14,772 nucleotides of DNA, from positions 1 to 14,772 of the forward strand of contig JBOFSR010000069.1 of NCBI GenBank assembly GCA_051651645.1, read 5' to 3'. The notes below the pieces were generated by a model that worked only from the letters and a program-made list of their open reading frames with translations, was not told the DNA's origin and did not search any database. The DNA is from JBOFSR01 sp051651645. GTDB lineage: Bacteria; Spirochaetota; Spirochaetia; Treponematales; Treponemataceae. The translations under genes were made by a program, and so were the position numbers. Below are positions 1 through 7,729 of this stretch, one piece after another; within the stretch, counting starts at the first letter, position 1; the number at the start of each line of letters is the position of its first letter.

Positions 1-1779
1 ATTGTGACTCGCTGCCTCTTGCCAGCTCATGTTGTCAAATCCGATTGATGTGATAATTGTTGAAAAAAGTGGAAGATAGCTAAAATCTGATGAATCAAGT
101 ATATCAACGGGTAGTGCAAGCAAAAAATAGGTAATGCCGTTGGTAAGGTCCTTGTTGCACAGAATAGGCACGCTATTTTGCTCGAGGTAATCGGTGTGAA
201 TGCAATCAACATCAGCAGACAAATCGCTTGGCTTCAAATGCGGAATAAGTGCAATGACTTCAGGATTATCTTCTGTTTGCTGAAAATTTTGCAAGTCGGC
301 ATGATTTTTTTTGACTATTTCGCATGGAACATTCATTTTTTCAATGAGTTTTAGTGTTTTTTTTGTAAAGTTTTTTTCATAATTTTTGTCTGGATAAACA
401 GTCAGCAACACACGATGATTGTTGTCAATAAAAAGCTTTTTAATCAATTTTTGCAAATATGTTGAATCATTTTTAAAATTTTCTTTCACTTTGTCAAAAA
501 GGCGAGAATTAATGAGCGTATCTTCGGGGTGCTTGCCGTGGAGCCAGCCTTTTAATGCACGGCGCATTAGTATGAGCGAAAAAGGGCCGCTTGAACGGCG
601 AATTTCTCGGTTCGAAAAATCCAGTGCCATAATAGCCGCGTCAAGGTCATCCTGAGAAACACCATTTTGGTAAATATCTTGCAGCACATTTAATACAATT
701 TTTTCGAGTTTTTTTGCATTTTGCATTTTTATGCCACGAAGCCCAACGGCAAAACAACCTTGTTTTAATTCGGTTTCAAGGCCACTTGCAGGTGCAATGT
801 CTTCACCAAGACCGCATTCAAGTAACGCTTGATTCATAGGAGATGCATCATGACCGAGCAAAATCTCACTGAGAAAAATTGCCTCCATCATCGAAATTCC
901 ATCGGTAGTGTCTGAAATCGCCCAGCAAATAAGAGCCGTCGCGTCTTTATCTTCAGAGCTACATGGAGCAGGAATGCTAATTTCCTTTGGCTCAGAAAAA
1001 GGCTTTGCAAAGGGAATATCTTCGCAGGGATTTTCTTTTTTTGTAAAATGCTGGAGGAATTTTTCTTCTAAGAAATCAATTTGTTTTTCGGTCGAAATAT
1101 TTCCGCATAAAAAAAGCCTGCAATTTGAAGGATGATAAAACTGTTTATGAAAATTAAGAAACTGCTCGTATGTAAGCTCGGGAATACACTCAGGATCCCC
1201 GCCAGAATCCTCTTGATAAGGCGTCCCCTCAAGTAAGGCTCTGTATGTCCAATCATTAGCGATACTTTCAAGGTTTGAATAATTGCCTTTCATTTCATTA
1301 TAGACAACTCCTTGCAAACATTGTTGATTGTTTTCGTCGATTTCAAGGTGATACGCTTCTTGCATAAAGATTTTTTCATCGAGCAAGGGGAAAAAAACAG
1401 CGTCGCCGTAAACCGAAAAAAGATTAAAATAATCCGCCTCAATCATGGAACTTGCAGGATAAACGGTTTTATCGGGGAATGTCATTGCATTCAAAAATGT
1501 TTTTACACTTTGGCTTGAAAGCTGAATAAAGGGATCTTTTATAGGATAATTTTTTGAACCGCACAAAACCGAATGCTCTAAAATATGGGCAACTCCGCTT
1601 GATGTTTGCGGTGGCGTTTTGAACGCAAAGCTAAAAAGATTTTCAGCATCGTCATTGTGAATGTGATATATTTCCATGCCCGTAATTGCATGGCGTAAAA
1701 AAATGCCCTTTGCCTTTAATTCAGGCAAATCGCTTACCGATATAACTTTAAAATTCTTGTATGTGTCATTTTTATTCAT
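1..1779 (-). CDS. M16C zinc metallopeptidase, PreP/Cym1-like, N-terminal part (runs off window)
   Basis: The reading frame is open from the ATG at 1779 to the window edge: 593 codons, with the C-terminal half missing (family members are about 1000 residues). Residues 62-75 read GVAHILEHSVLCGS, which carries the inverted zinc motif HxxEH (H65, E68, H69) in the form typical of the PreP/Cym1 branch of family M16. The distal zinc-ligand glutamate is probably E162 in VVYNEMKG. The far end of the visible part (VDILDSSDFSYLPLFSTIIT) matches the family's second-domain region. Members degrade oligopeptides, such as cleaved signal peptides, in a closed chamber. No signal peptide is visible, so a cytoplasmic enzyme is likely. 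It follows the SIMPL gene by 71 bases. No Shine-Dalgarno precedes the ATG; instead TATAAT ends five bases before it, so the message may be leaderless. Confidence 0.93.
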   Translation of the reverse strand, partial: MNKNDTYKNFKVISVSDLPELKAKGIFLRHAITGMEIYHIHNDDAENLFSFAFKTPPQTSSGVAHILEHSVLCGSKNYPIKDPFIQLSSQSVKTFLNAMTFPDKTVYPASSMIEADYFNLFSVYGDAVFFPLLDEKIFMQEAYHLEIDENNQQCLQGVVYNEMKGNYSNLESIANDWTYRALLEGTPYQEDSGGDPECIPELTYEQFLNFHKQFYHPSNCRLFLCGNISTEKQIDFLEEKFLQHFTKKENPCEDIPFAKPFSEPKEISIPAPCSSEDKDATALICWAISDTTDGISMMEAIFLSEILLGHDASPMNQALLECGLGEDIAPASGLETELKQGCFAVGLRGIKMQNAKKLEKIVLNVLQDIYQNGVSQDDLDAAIMALDFSNREIRRSSGPFSLILMRRALKGWLHGKHPEDTLINSRLFDKVKENFKNDSTYLQKLIKKLFIDNNHRVLLTVYPDKNYEKNFTKKTLKLIEKMNVPCEIVKKNHADLQNFQQTEDNPEVIALIPHLKPSDLSADVDCIHTDYLEQNSVPILCNKDLTNGITYFLLALPVDILDSSDFSYLPLFSTIITSIGFDNMSWQEAASHN

Positions 1780-1784
1780 ACCGT

Positions 1785-1790
1785 ATTATA
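1785..1790 (-). promoter_or_regulatory. -10-like TATAAT abutting the M16 peptidase ATG
   Basis: On the minus strand the sequence reads TATAAT-ACGGT-ATG. The -10 match is perfect but the -35 region at normal spacing is poor (CTTACC at 1808-1813). If used, transcription would begin at or within a base or two of the start codon. The gene could instead be co-transcribed from upstream. Confidence 0.35.
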
Positions 1791-1850
1791 CAAAAAAATG
1801 AAGAAAAGGTAAGCGTCTTACTCAAAAATAGAAATTTATTTTAGCTTGCT

Positions 1851-2549
1851 CTACAAAATTTCAAACATAACTGAAACAGTAACGCGAATATCGCTCGATC
1901 CAGGATTTATTGGTGTAGCTGAATCATAAGCGACTTCTTGATTCGAAGAAAGCTTTGCATTCGCAAATCGTGGTTGTTGCATGGGACTTGTTTCTTGGAT
2001 ACTCAAGGCTTTCCCTAATTTCCCGCCTGCAGCTTCAACAAGCGTTCTTGCATTTTCTTCTGCTTGCTTGATAGCTTCAATGCGGGCAAGCTTAATAGCT
2101 TCACTTGTATCGCTTGCAGAAAAAACAAGGCTCGAAAGCTGATTTGCACCCGCACTAACAGCCGCATCAATAATATCCCCAACGGTGGCAATATTTTTTA
2201 TAGTAATCATTAAATCATTTGAAACACGGTACAAGCCTGGTTCTGATTTACCACTTTGATAATTCATTTCTTGAAAAAGATTAAAATTCCCTGTTGAAAA
2301 AGAATCCTTGGCAACACCCATTTGTTGAATGATTTTTTGCACATTCGTCATTTTTTCCGCATTTTCAGAGGTTGCTTTTGTGACCGAATCACTTCTCGTA
2401 ATAACGGCAAGGTTAATAGTAGCCCGATCTGGATCCACTTTAACAGCCCCAATTCCTGCAACGCTAATGGTTTTTACATCCGTTTTGCTAAAAGAAAAGG
2501 CAGCCATAATGCTACATGTAAAAAGTGCATAAAAAATAATTTTTTTCAT
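1851..2549 (-). CDS. SIMPL domain (DUF541, YggE-like) periplasmic protein
   Basis: This is a 232-residue protein with an N-terminal export signal (KK, then a hydrophobic stretch to about residue 20, SFS/KTD), so it is probably periplasmic. The mature part is a single SIMPL/DUF541 domain: an opening beta strand ISVAGIGAVKVDPDRA, a central region with helices rich in A, E and K (EAIKLARIEAIKQAEENAR), and a closing strand VTVSVMFEIL. Length and architecture match the family. Family members (E. coli YggE, Brucella BP26) are linked to oxidative-stress tolerance or form oligomeric rings, but no enzymatic activity is established. The start is well supported: AAGGA lies six bases before the ATG. Cys12 follows LFT but is too close to the N-terminus for a convincing lipobox. 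The gene lies 54 bases after the UPF0164 gene and is probably co-transcribed with it. Confidence 0.9.
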   Translation of the reverse strand: MKKIIFYALFTCSIMAAFSFSKTDVKTISVAGIGAVKVDPDRATINLAVITRSDSVTKATSENAEKMTNVQKIIQQMGVAKDSFSTGNFNLFQEMNYQSGKSEPGLYRVSNDLMITIKNIATVGDIIDAAVSAGANQLSSLVFSASDTSEAIKLARIEAIKQAEENARTLVEAAGGKLGKALSIQETSPMQQPRFANAKLSSNQEVAYDSATPINPGSSDIRVTVSVMFEIL

Positions 2550-2603
2550 TTTTGTTCCTTATTAATATAATTTCTATAACATACTCATTCTATTGAAAAA
2601 AGT

Positions 2604-3995
2604 CTACTGCGGAATTTCGCTTGAAAAGTCATATTTGTATTCTCCAAGTGCGTCAAAATCAATATCGTTTATTAAGTCCCCATATATTTTTTGGAGTAGC
2701 TCTTCCTCATCTTGATTGATGGTATTGATAAGTTCTTGTAATTCAAGAGCCTTTTTTGCTGCCACTAATGCTCGTTTTGCAGGATCAAAATTTTTATCAA
2801 TGTCCAAGATTTTTTGCCAGTAATCGATTGATTGCTCAAGCTTTCCTTGCGAATAGTGATATAATCCTGCTGAATAAAGGTTATCAATATGTGATTGGAG
2901 ATTTTTTCTTCCGCCATCGCCTAAATTAACTTTTGCAGAAAGGCTAAAACGATTAAACGGATTTAATGATGAGGATAAATCAAGCGTGTATGTTGCGGTA
3001 ACTTTGATTTTTAGAAAAGCTGTCTCAAGGCCAAGGGAGATTCTTGGATTTGCTCCTTTGACGCCAAAGCCACTGTGAAGAGAAATAAAGTCTGTGAAAA
3101 GAACCGAAAATCCAATAGCGGCATACGGATATTCATACTCGTCAAGATTGAGAAGATTGATTGGTTGTTGAAACTCAAGAGCGATGATAAAAGGGCGAAT
3201 GGGACGGTATGAAACTCCAAAAGCGATTTTTGTTGGCACAGGATCGTCCAAAGTGATGGATTTTCCAAAGCCTGTAATTGATGCCCCTAAGTTAAGGACG
3301 GAAAGTCCAATGCTTAAATTGGGTTCGCGTGAAATATAAAACTTGCCAAAAGAAAATCGAGTTTTAATTCCAACGTCGGCGATAAAGGCGAGCCCTGACT
3401 GAGAAAGCCCTGAGCCTGACGAGGGGATGTCGGTGTCTTTGTCAGCATAATCGGGCATTCCTCTGTAAGCCAGCTTTAAACTGCCTCCAAAAGAAATGCC
3501 TTTGAAGTCGTAGCCTGCTAAAAAATTATAGGCCGCATTTAAAGATACCACGGTTTCTGTGTAGTATCCGCTTGCGTTTCGCCAGCCTAAAATATTGTAT
3601 TCCGTGAAAGGTACATAAAAAACGCGTAAGCCAAGTCCATAGCCAAAATTGCCAAAGCGTTGAGAAAAGGCAATCGCGTCAAGTGCAGAATCTGCAATCC
3701 ACGCGTTGTGAAAAGCTGCAAATTCGGTGTTTTCTAAAGTCGCCGCTCCTGCAGGATTATACTCGAGGTAGCTAATGTCATCTGCAAGCCCTGTAAAAGC
3801 TCCGCCCATTGCTTCTGATCGCCCTCCCGAAGGAATATTTAAGGAGCGAAAGGATGTTCGTCCCTCATTGGGAGAAATCATTGATTCTAAAAAAGAGCTA
3901 AATGCATCATAAAAATCATTATAATCAAGAGAAAAAGTGGGGATAACAAGGCTAATGAGAAATATATTTAATAATATATTTTTTTTGATATTCAT
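2604..3995 (-). CDS. UPF0164 / FadL-like outer-membrane beta-barrel with C-terminal TPR segment
   Basis: 463 residues. A signal peptide (NIKKN, then a hydrophobic stretch, TFS/LDY) is followed by the family hallmark: FRSLNIPSGGRSEAMGGAFT and ADDISYLEYNPAGAA (about residues 48-83), the conserved N-terminal region of treponemal UPF0164 proteins and FadL/OmpP1-type barrels. From there to about residue 355 the sequence alternates polar and hydrophobic residues with many aromatic and glycine turns, as in outer-membrane strands. Residues about 370-420 look like a tetratricopeptide repeat (LYSAGLYHYSQGKLEQSIDYW), followed by an acidic tail, presumably periplasmic. In T. pallidum this family is expanded and proposed to import long-chain fatty acids or other hydrophobic nutrients; the substrate here is unknown. 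No Shine-Dalgarno is visible, and a TATTAT box lies five bases before the ATG. Confidence 0.9.
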   Translation of the reverse strand: MNIKKNILLNIFLISLVIPTFSLDYNDFYDAFSSFLESMISPNEGRTSFRSLNIPSGGRSEAMGGAFTGLADDISYLEYNPAGAATLENTEFAAFHNAWIADSALDAIAFSQRFGNFGYGLGLRVFYVPFTEYNILGWRNASGYYTETVVSLNAAYNFLAGYDFKGISFGGSLKLAYRGMPDYADKDTDIPSSGSGLSQSGLAFIADVGIKTRFSFGKFYISREPNLSIGLSVLNLGASITGFGKSITLDDPVPTKIAFGVSYRPIRPFIIALEFQQPINLLNLDEYEYPYAAIGFSVLFTDFISLHSGFGVKGANPRISLGLETAFLKIKVTATYTLDLSSSLNPFNRFSLSAKVNLGDGGRKNLQSHIDNLYSAGLYHYSQGKLEQSIDYWQKILDIDKNFDPAKRALVAAKKALELQELINTINQDEEELLQKIYGDLINDIDFDALGEYKYDFSSEIPQ

Positions 3996-4000
3996 GCGTT

Positions 4001-4030
4001 ATAATAGTATCGTACCTTTGACTTGTGCAA
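4001..4030 (-). promoter_or_regulatory. Candidate promoter abutting the UPF0164 start codon
   Basis: The minus strand shows TTGCAC (4025-4030), an 18-base spacer, TATTAT (4001-4006), then AACGC and the ATG. The -10 is 5/6 and the -35 is 3/6, so support is moderate. The short distance to the ATG implies a leaderless or nearly leaderless mRNA. Confidence 0.4.
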
Positions 4031-4094
4031 ATTAAGCGAAAAGTAATTCTTTTTAGTTAATATAGATTATTTTACATAAAAATCGCTTTATTTG

Positions 4095-5363
4095 CTACTG
4101 AGCAACAAGATAATCAACAATTTTTTCGCCAACTTTACCAAAGTTTGTAAGGCATTCACTTTTTAAAGTTTTGATTGCCTGTGTATATTCACTGCTGGTA
4201 AACATTTTTTTTATTGTTGGGATTAAATCGTCAAAGGTTTTTTTAGTAATTACGCTACCAATTTTTTTACCCGCAGTTTCAATCCACGGCTCTGTGCTAA
4301 AATCGGCACACTCGTATTCTGTCATATCGCCTAAGGGAATTGCAAGGGTAATTACTGGCCTGTCATACAAAAGGGCAAAATCAAAGCGGACTGCAGAGGT
4401 GTCAGAAATAAGCACATCTGCCTTGCTCATTGAAATGGTGCCATCGGGCTGCGTATCCCACGTGATATTTTTAAAAGATTCAAGGCGTTTTTGTAAATTT
4501 TCTAAAACGTTTTTTTCGACCTTCCAGCTTTGTGGATGAGGGCGAATGATGAGGTCAAAATCTTCTTTAGCAAGTTGCTCAATAAAATCTGTTCCATAAG
4601 AGCTCAAAAATCCCTTTGATCCCCATGACGGTGCAAGTAAAATTGTCTTACCGTTTGTTTTTGTGTCTGCGGGGATTTTTTGTGCCATGACATCTAAGTA
4701 GGGTAAGCCGACTGAAACAAGCTTTTTTTGCGGCAGGTTGCGCAGTTTTTCGGTGAATCGAATGCTTTCGGTGCAATGATCGCCAACCATTAAAACTTCA
4801 TCGTAGTAATCAAGTGATTGTTTGTGATATAAGGCTATGTCATCAATAGCATGAAAGATATGGATAAGGCGTTTGATTTTTGCTGGGCGTGGTAACGGAA
4901 AGCCTGCCGTTCCAATATTGGGCGTTGTCGTAATCATCGCGTCGCCTTCAACACGTGCTAAGCGGGCATAGGCTGCAGCTCCCTCGCCAAGATACTGAGC
5001 AAACATTGTTGACTCCTCGTAATCTAGGCCTGGATCTTCTATGTCGGTGGTGTAATAGCTAAAAGGGATTTTTCTTTCTAAGAGGTTGTCAACAAGTGGT
5101 TTGAATGTGTTCCAGTAAGACTTGCCCTCACAAAAGAGAATGATTTTTGATGTGTCAATGAGCGTTTGAGTTTTTTCGGCAAATCCCATTTTTCGAGCAA
5201 TCACATAGTACGCACCTTTTAGAGAGTAAAATAATGCTCCAATAATGCTGGTAACAACGAACACAAGTACGTTTCCTGTTGCAGGGTCGAGGTAGGCAAA
5301 CGCGGGAAAAGCAAAAACTGCTAAGAACAAAAATAAAACGTATAAAAATTTAATCTTTTTCAT
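4095..5363 (-). CDS. CDP-glycerol glycerophosphotransferase-family (TagB/TagF-like) membrane enzyme
   Basis: 422 residues from the ATG at 5363, which is preceded by AAAGGA at good spacing. An ATG 36 bases upstream has no ribosome site and is rejected. Residues 1-23 and about 31-55 are hydrophobic segments flanking AYLDPATGN, a motif often seen at the N-terminus of membrane glycan enzymes, so the rest should be cytoplasmic. The catalytic part is GT-B-like with landmarks of the teichoic acid polymerase family: H171 in IFHAID, RPHPQSW (274-280), and SDTSAVRFDFALLYDRPVI (320-338). Family members transfer glycerol- or ribitol-phosphate from CDP-alditols to a growing polymer. The acceptor in a treponeme, which lacks wall teichoic acid, is unknown; a phosphorylated lipoglycan or surface glycan is plausible. 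It lies 138 bases downstream of the LicC/LicD operon and has its own good promoter. Confidence 0.85.
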   Translation of the reverse strand: MKKIKFLYVLFLFLAVFAFPAFAYLDPATGNVLVFVVTSIIGALFYSLKGAYYVIARKMGFAEKTQTLIDTSKIILFCEGKSYWNTFKPLVDNLLERKIPFSYYTTDIEDPGLDYEESTMFAQYLGEGAAAYARLARVEGDAMITTTPNIGTAGFPLPRPAKIKRLIHIFHAIDDIALYHKQSLDYYDEVLMVGDHCTESIRFTEKLRNLPQKKLVSVGLPYLDVMAQKIPADTKTNGKTILLAPSWGSKGFLSSYGTDFIEQLAKEDFDLIIRPHPQSWKVEKNVLENLQKRLESFKNITWDTQPDGTISMSKADVLISDTSAVRFDFALLYDRPVITLAIPLGDMTEYECADFSTEPWIETAGKKIGSVITKKTFDDLIPTIKKMFTSSEYTQAIKTLKSECLTNFGKVGEKIVDYLVAQ

Positions 5364-5423
5364 GGTAAATCCTTTTTTATAAAATCCCTTGCAAAGCATG
5401 GATTAACTTGTCGTTGTGATATT

Positions 5424-5452
5424 ATTATGCAATCATCATCAATTTTTAACAA
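5424..5452 (-). promoter_or_regulatory. Sigma70-type promoter for the TagF-like gene
   Basis: On the minus strand TTGTTA (5447-5452) and CATAAT (5424-5429) are separated by exactly 17 bases. This predicts a transcript starting near 5417 with a leader of about 54 bases that carries the AAAGGA ribosome site. Confidence 0.55.
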
Positions 5453-5476
5453 ATACTTTACGTTAAAATTATACTT

Positions 5477-5493
5477 TTGTAAACCCTTTACAA
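5477..5493. terminator. Perfect short hairpin after the permease-LicD gene
   Basis: TTGTAAA-CCC-TTTACAA is a perfect 7-base inverted repeat, starting nine bases past the permease-LicD stop codon. In the direction of transcription it is followed by AAGTATAATTTT, only a weak U tract. It could be an inefficient terminator, a 3' end stabiliser, or a protein-binding site 25 bases upstream of the next promoter's -35. Confidence 0.35.
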
Positions 5494-5501
5494 GAGATGA
5501 T

Positions 5502-7706
5502 TTAATTCTCTACCGTAAAAATATGTGGGCTCATTTCATCTTTCCAGCTGGGGTCTGGTAAATTGTAGTTTTCTCCATATATTTCAATTAATCGTTTTGT
5601 TGAGTTTCGAGGAATTTGTGTTTCTATTCCCATAAATCGTACTTGTTCGAGTGTTGAATTGCTTAATTTATAGCCATAAATTATATTACCTTTTGACTGA
5701 AAATATGTAAAAACCTTATTGCCAACACGCTCAAATAAAAAAACTTCTATTTCAATTCCATTGTAATTATATTTTAAATATTTCAGTTGATTTTCTCTAT
5801 GCAAGGCATCAATTCTTTTAAATCCTTCTTGCTCCAAACAAATCAGAAAATCTGCGGTAATTTCATCTTGCATAATGCCAATATCAAAGTTAATGTCATG
5901 ACCAATAAAACTATTATCTCGAACTTTTCCTAACAGAGTGCCAAAATCGAGCCAGTATTTAACGTTTGTTCGTTGAGAAACCCTGTTGAGAATTATTAAA
6001 ATTTCTTTTCCGTTTGATAAAAGATTTTCGGACAGTTTTTCTTTTTTTATTTTTTCTTGACGAATTGTTTTGTATTGTTGTTCTTTAATGTATGAAATCA
6101 GGCTTTTAAAGCAGAGTTTAAAGAGAATGTTAATGATAATAATCATAACAGCAATAGCTGATGCAGCTCCAATGTCACCTGCATCGCTTTTACTAATCAT
6201 CATTACAGAAATGAGGCGCGTATTTGTTGTGTACAAAAAAATCACTGCAGAAATCGTTATCATTGAGTTAATAAAAAAGTAGGAAAAGCTTTCTAAAATT
6301 GAGCTTAATGAAAGCGGAATAATTACTTTGAAAACTGTTTGATACCATGAAACGCCCATAACATCAGAAATTAACTCGTATTCTTTATCCAGTTTTTTGA
6401 GGTTGCTTGTTATTGTTAAAAATGGGGTTGCAAAAAAGTGAATGATATTTGCAATGATCAAAATACCAAAAGTACCGTATAAAAAATTTAGAGGATTATT
6501 TTTCGCGTTAAAAAAGAAAATATATGAAAGCCCGATTGTAAGACCTGGAATTGCATTTGGCAAAATTGACAAAAAATACCCAATTTTTCTTACTAAAGGA
6601 ATTTCTCTTTCGCGTTCAACAAAGTACGCAATGACAAAGCAAATAAAGGTGCCAAAAATAGCGGTAAAAAATGAACCAATAATCGAGTTGAATAAAATAT
6701 ACCAGACACTTTCGCCCATAATAGTAAAACTATAGGCTTGAAGCGTGAGTGTCATATTATATGGCCAATTTTTTACAAGCGATGATAAAATTACGGTGCT
6801 AAAAAAAATTAAATTAATAAAAATAATTGTGTAATTAAAAAATCCATAAAAAATATCACGAGCAGGATTATCCTTGATGGTATATTTTGTTGATTTTGAA
6901 TCAATTTTACTATTTCTTTTTTGAAACGCTAAGTCCACACAAAAAGCAATTATTGCAGGGCCTAATAAAAAAATCCCAATTGTTGCTCCCATTGACATAT
7001 TTTGCTGTCCAATCACTTGCTTGAAAATATCGGTTGCTAAAACATTGTAATTTCCGCCAATGACTTTAGGGGCTCCAAAATCGGTAAAACTCAATGTAAA
7101 GGCGGTAAAAATACCCGTAATTAAACTGTATTTAATATTTGGAACCGTTATAGTAAAAAATTGTTTAAACTTCGATATGCCCATGAGATCTGCAACTTCA
7201 TACGTTCTGTAGTCTTCTGTTTTGAAGCTTAAAGAATACATTAAAAAAAGCACGGGAAAAATAAATATGACTTCAGCAATTACAATCCCCAAAAATCCAT
7301 AAATAGGAATAGTGATTCCAAAGTAGCGAGTGACAATTCCTTGCTTACCAAAAAGATAAATCAAGGCAATTCCATGCGTCATTGTTGGAGAAAAAAGTGG
7401 GATTAACACAAGGAGCTCTAAAAATTTTTTTCCCTTTATCTTTGTGCGATTTACTCCGTAGGCAAAAAAGAGAGCAAGAATTGTTGCAATCAAAGTAACC
7501 AAAAGTGCAACTGAAAAACTATTAAAGAGTGAATTAAGGCTGTTGGGGTTTGTTATATAGGTTTTGAAGTTTGCAAGCCCCACAAAGTTTTTATTTTCAT
7601 TATAAAAAGCTTTGGTGAACAATGTTGCAAGAGGAAAAACAATTGCAATCAGTAAAAAAATAATTCCTGTGAAAATAAAAAGTTGTTTTAAGATTTTTTT
7701 TTGCAT
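5502..7706 (-). CDS. AEP/iron-type ABC transporter permease fused to a C-terminal LicD-type phosphotransferase domain
   Basis: 734 residues in one unbroken frame. Residues 1-545 form a two-halved permease of the FbpB/PhnU type with about 12 membrane segments. An EAA-like loop occurs in each half (YEVADLMGISKFKQFFTITV near 169-188; ELISDVMGVSWYQTVFKVII near 444-463). FTDFGAPKVIGGNYNVLATD followed by IFKQVIGQQN is characteristic of permeases annotated for 2-aminoethylphosphonate. After a basic linker (about 541-560), residues 562-734 are a LicD/fukutin-type nucleotidyltransferase-fold domain: YWLDFGTLLGKVRD (584-597) and FIGHDINFDIGI (600-611). LicD enzymes transfer phosphocholine from CDP-choline to surface glycans. 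The usual acidic cluster HDDDID/HDNDID here reads HDINFD (N606 for Asp). Permease C-termini of this type face the cytoplasm, where CMP-linked donors are made. The ATG lies 23 bases after the ATPase gene; its ribosome site is weak. Confidence 0.92.
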   Translation of the reverse strand: MQKKILKQLFIFTGIIFLLIAIVFPLATLFTKAFYNENKNFVGLANFKTYITNPNSLNSLFNSFSVALLVTLIATILALFFAYGVNRTKIKGKKFLELLVLIPLFSPTMTHGIALIYLFGKQGIVTRYFGITIPIYGFLGIVIAEVIFIFPVLFLMYSLSFKTEDYRTYEVADLMGISKFKQFFTITVPNIKYSLITGIFTAFTLSFTDFGAPKVIGGNYNVLATDIFKQVIGQQNMSMGATIGIFLLGPAIIAFCVDLAFQKRNSKIDSKSTKYTIKDNPARDIFYGFFNYTIIFINLIFFSTVILSSLVKNWPYNMTLTLQAYSFTIMGESVWYILFNSIIGSFFTAIFGTFICFVIAYFVEREREIPLVRKIGYFLSILPNAIPGLTIGLSYIFFFNAKNNPLNFLYGTFGILIIANIIHFFATPFLTITSNLKKLDKEYELISDVMGVSWYQTVFKVIIPLSLSSILESFSYFFINSMITISAVIFLYTTNTRLISVMMISKSDAGDIGAASAIAVMIIIINILFKLCFKSLISYIKEQQYKTIRQEKIKKEKLSENLLSNGKEILIILNRVSQRTNVKYWLDFGTLLGKVRDNSFIGHDINFDIGIMQDEITADFLICLEQEGFKRIDALHRENQLKYLKYNYNGIEIEVFLFERVGNKVFTYFQSKGNIIYGYKLSNSTLEQVRFMGIETQIPRNSTKRLIEIYGENYNLPDPSWKDEMSPHIFTVEN

Positions 7707-7729
7707 GCTTTTACAATCCGTGTAGTGCT

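Noticed and set aside
2514..2549. Lipobox reading of the SIMPL protein (LFTC, Cys12)
   Set aside because: The hydrophobic stretch before the cysteine is too short; a normal signal peptide ending at about SFS fits better.
5364..5399. Start of the TagF-like gene 12 codons upstream at 5399
   Set aside because: There is no ribosome site there, whereas AAAGGA precedes the ATG at 5363, directly before the KK-plus-hydrophobic segment.
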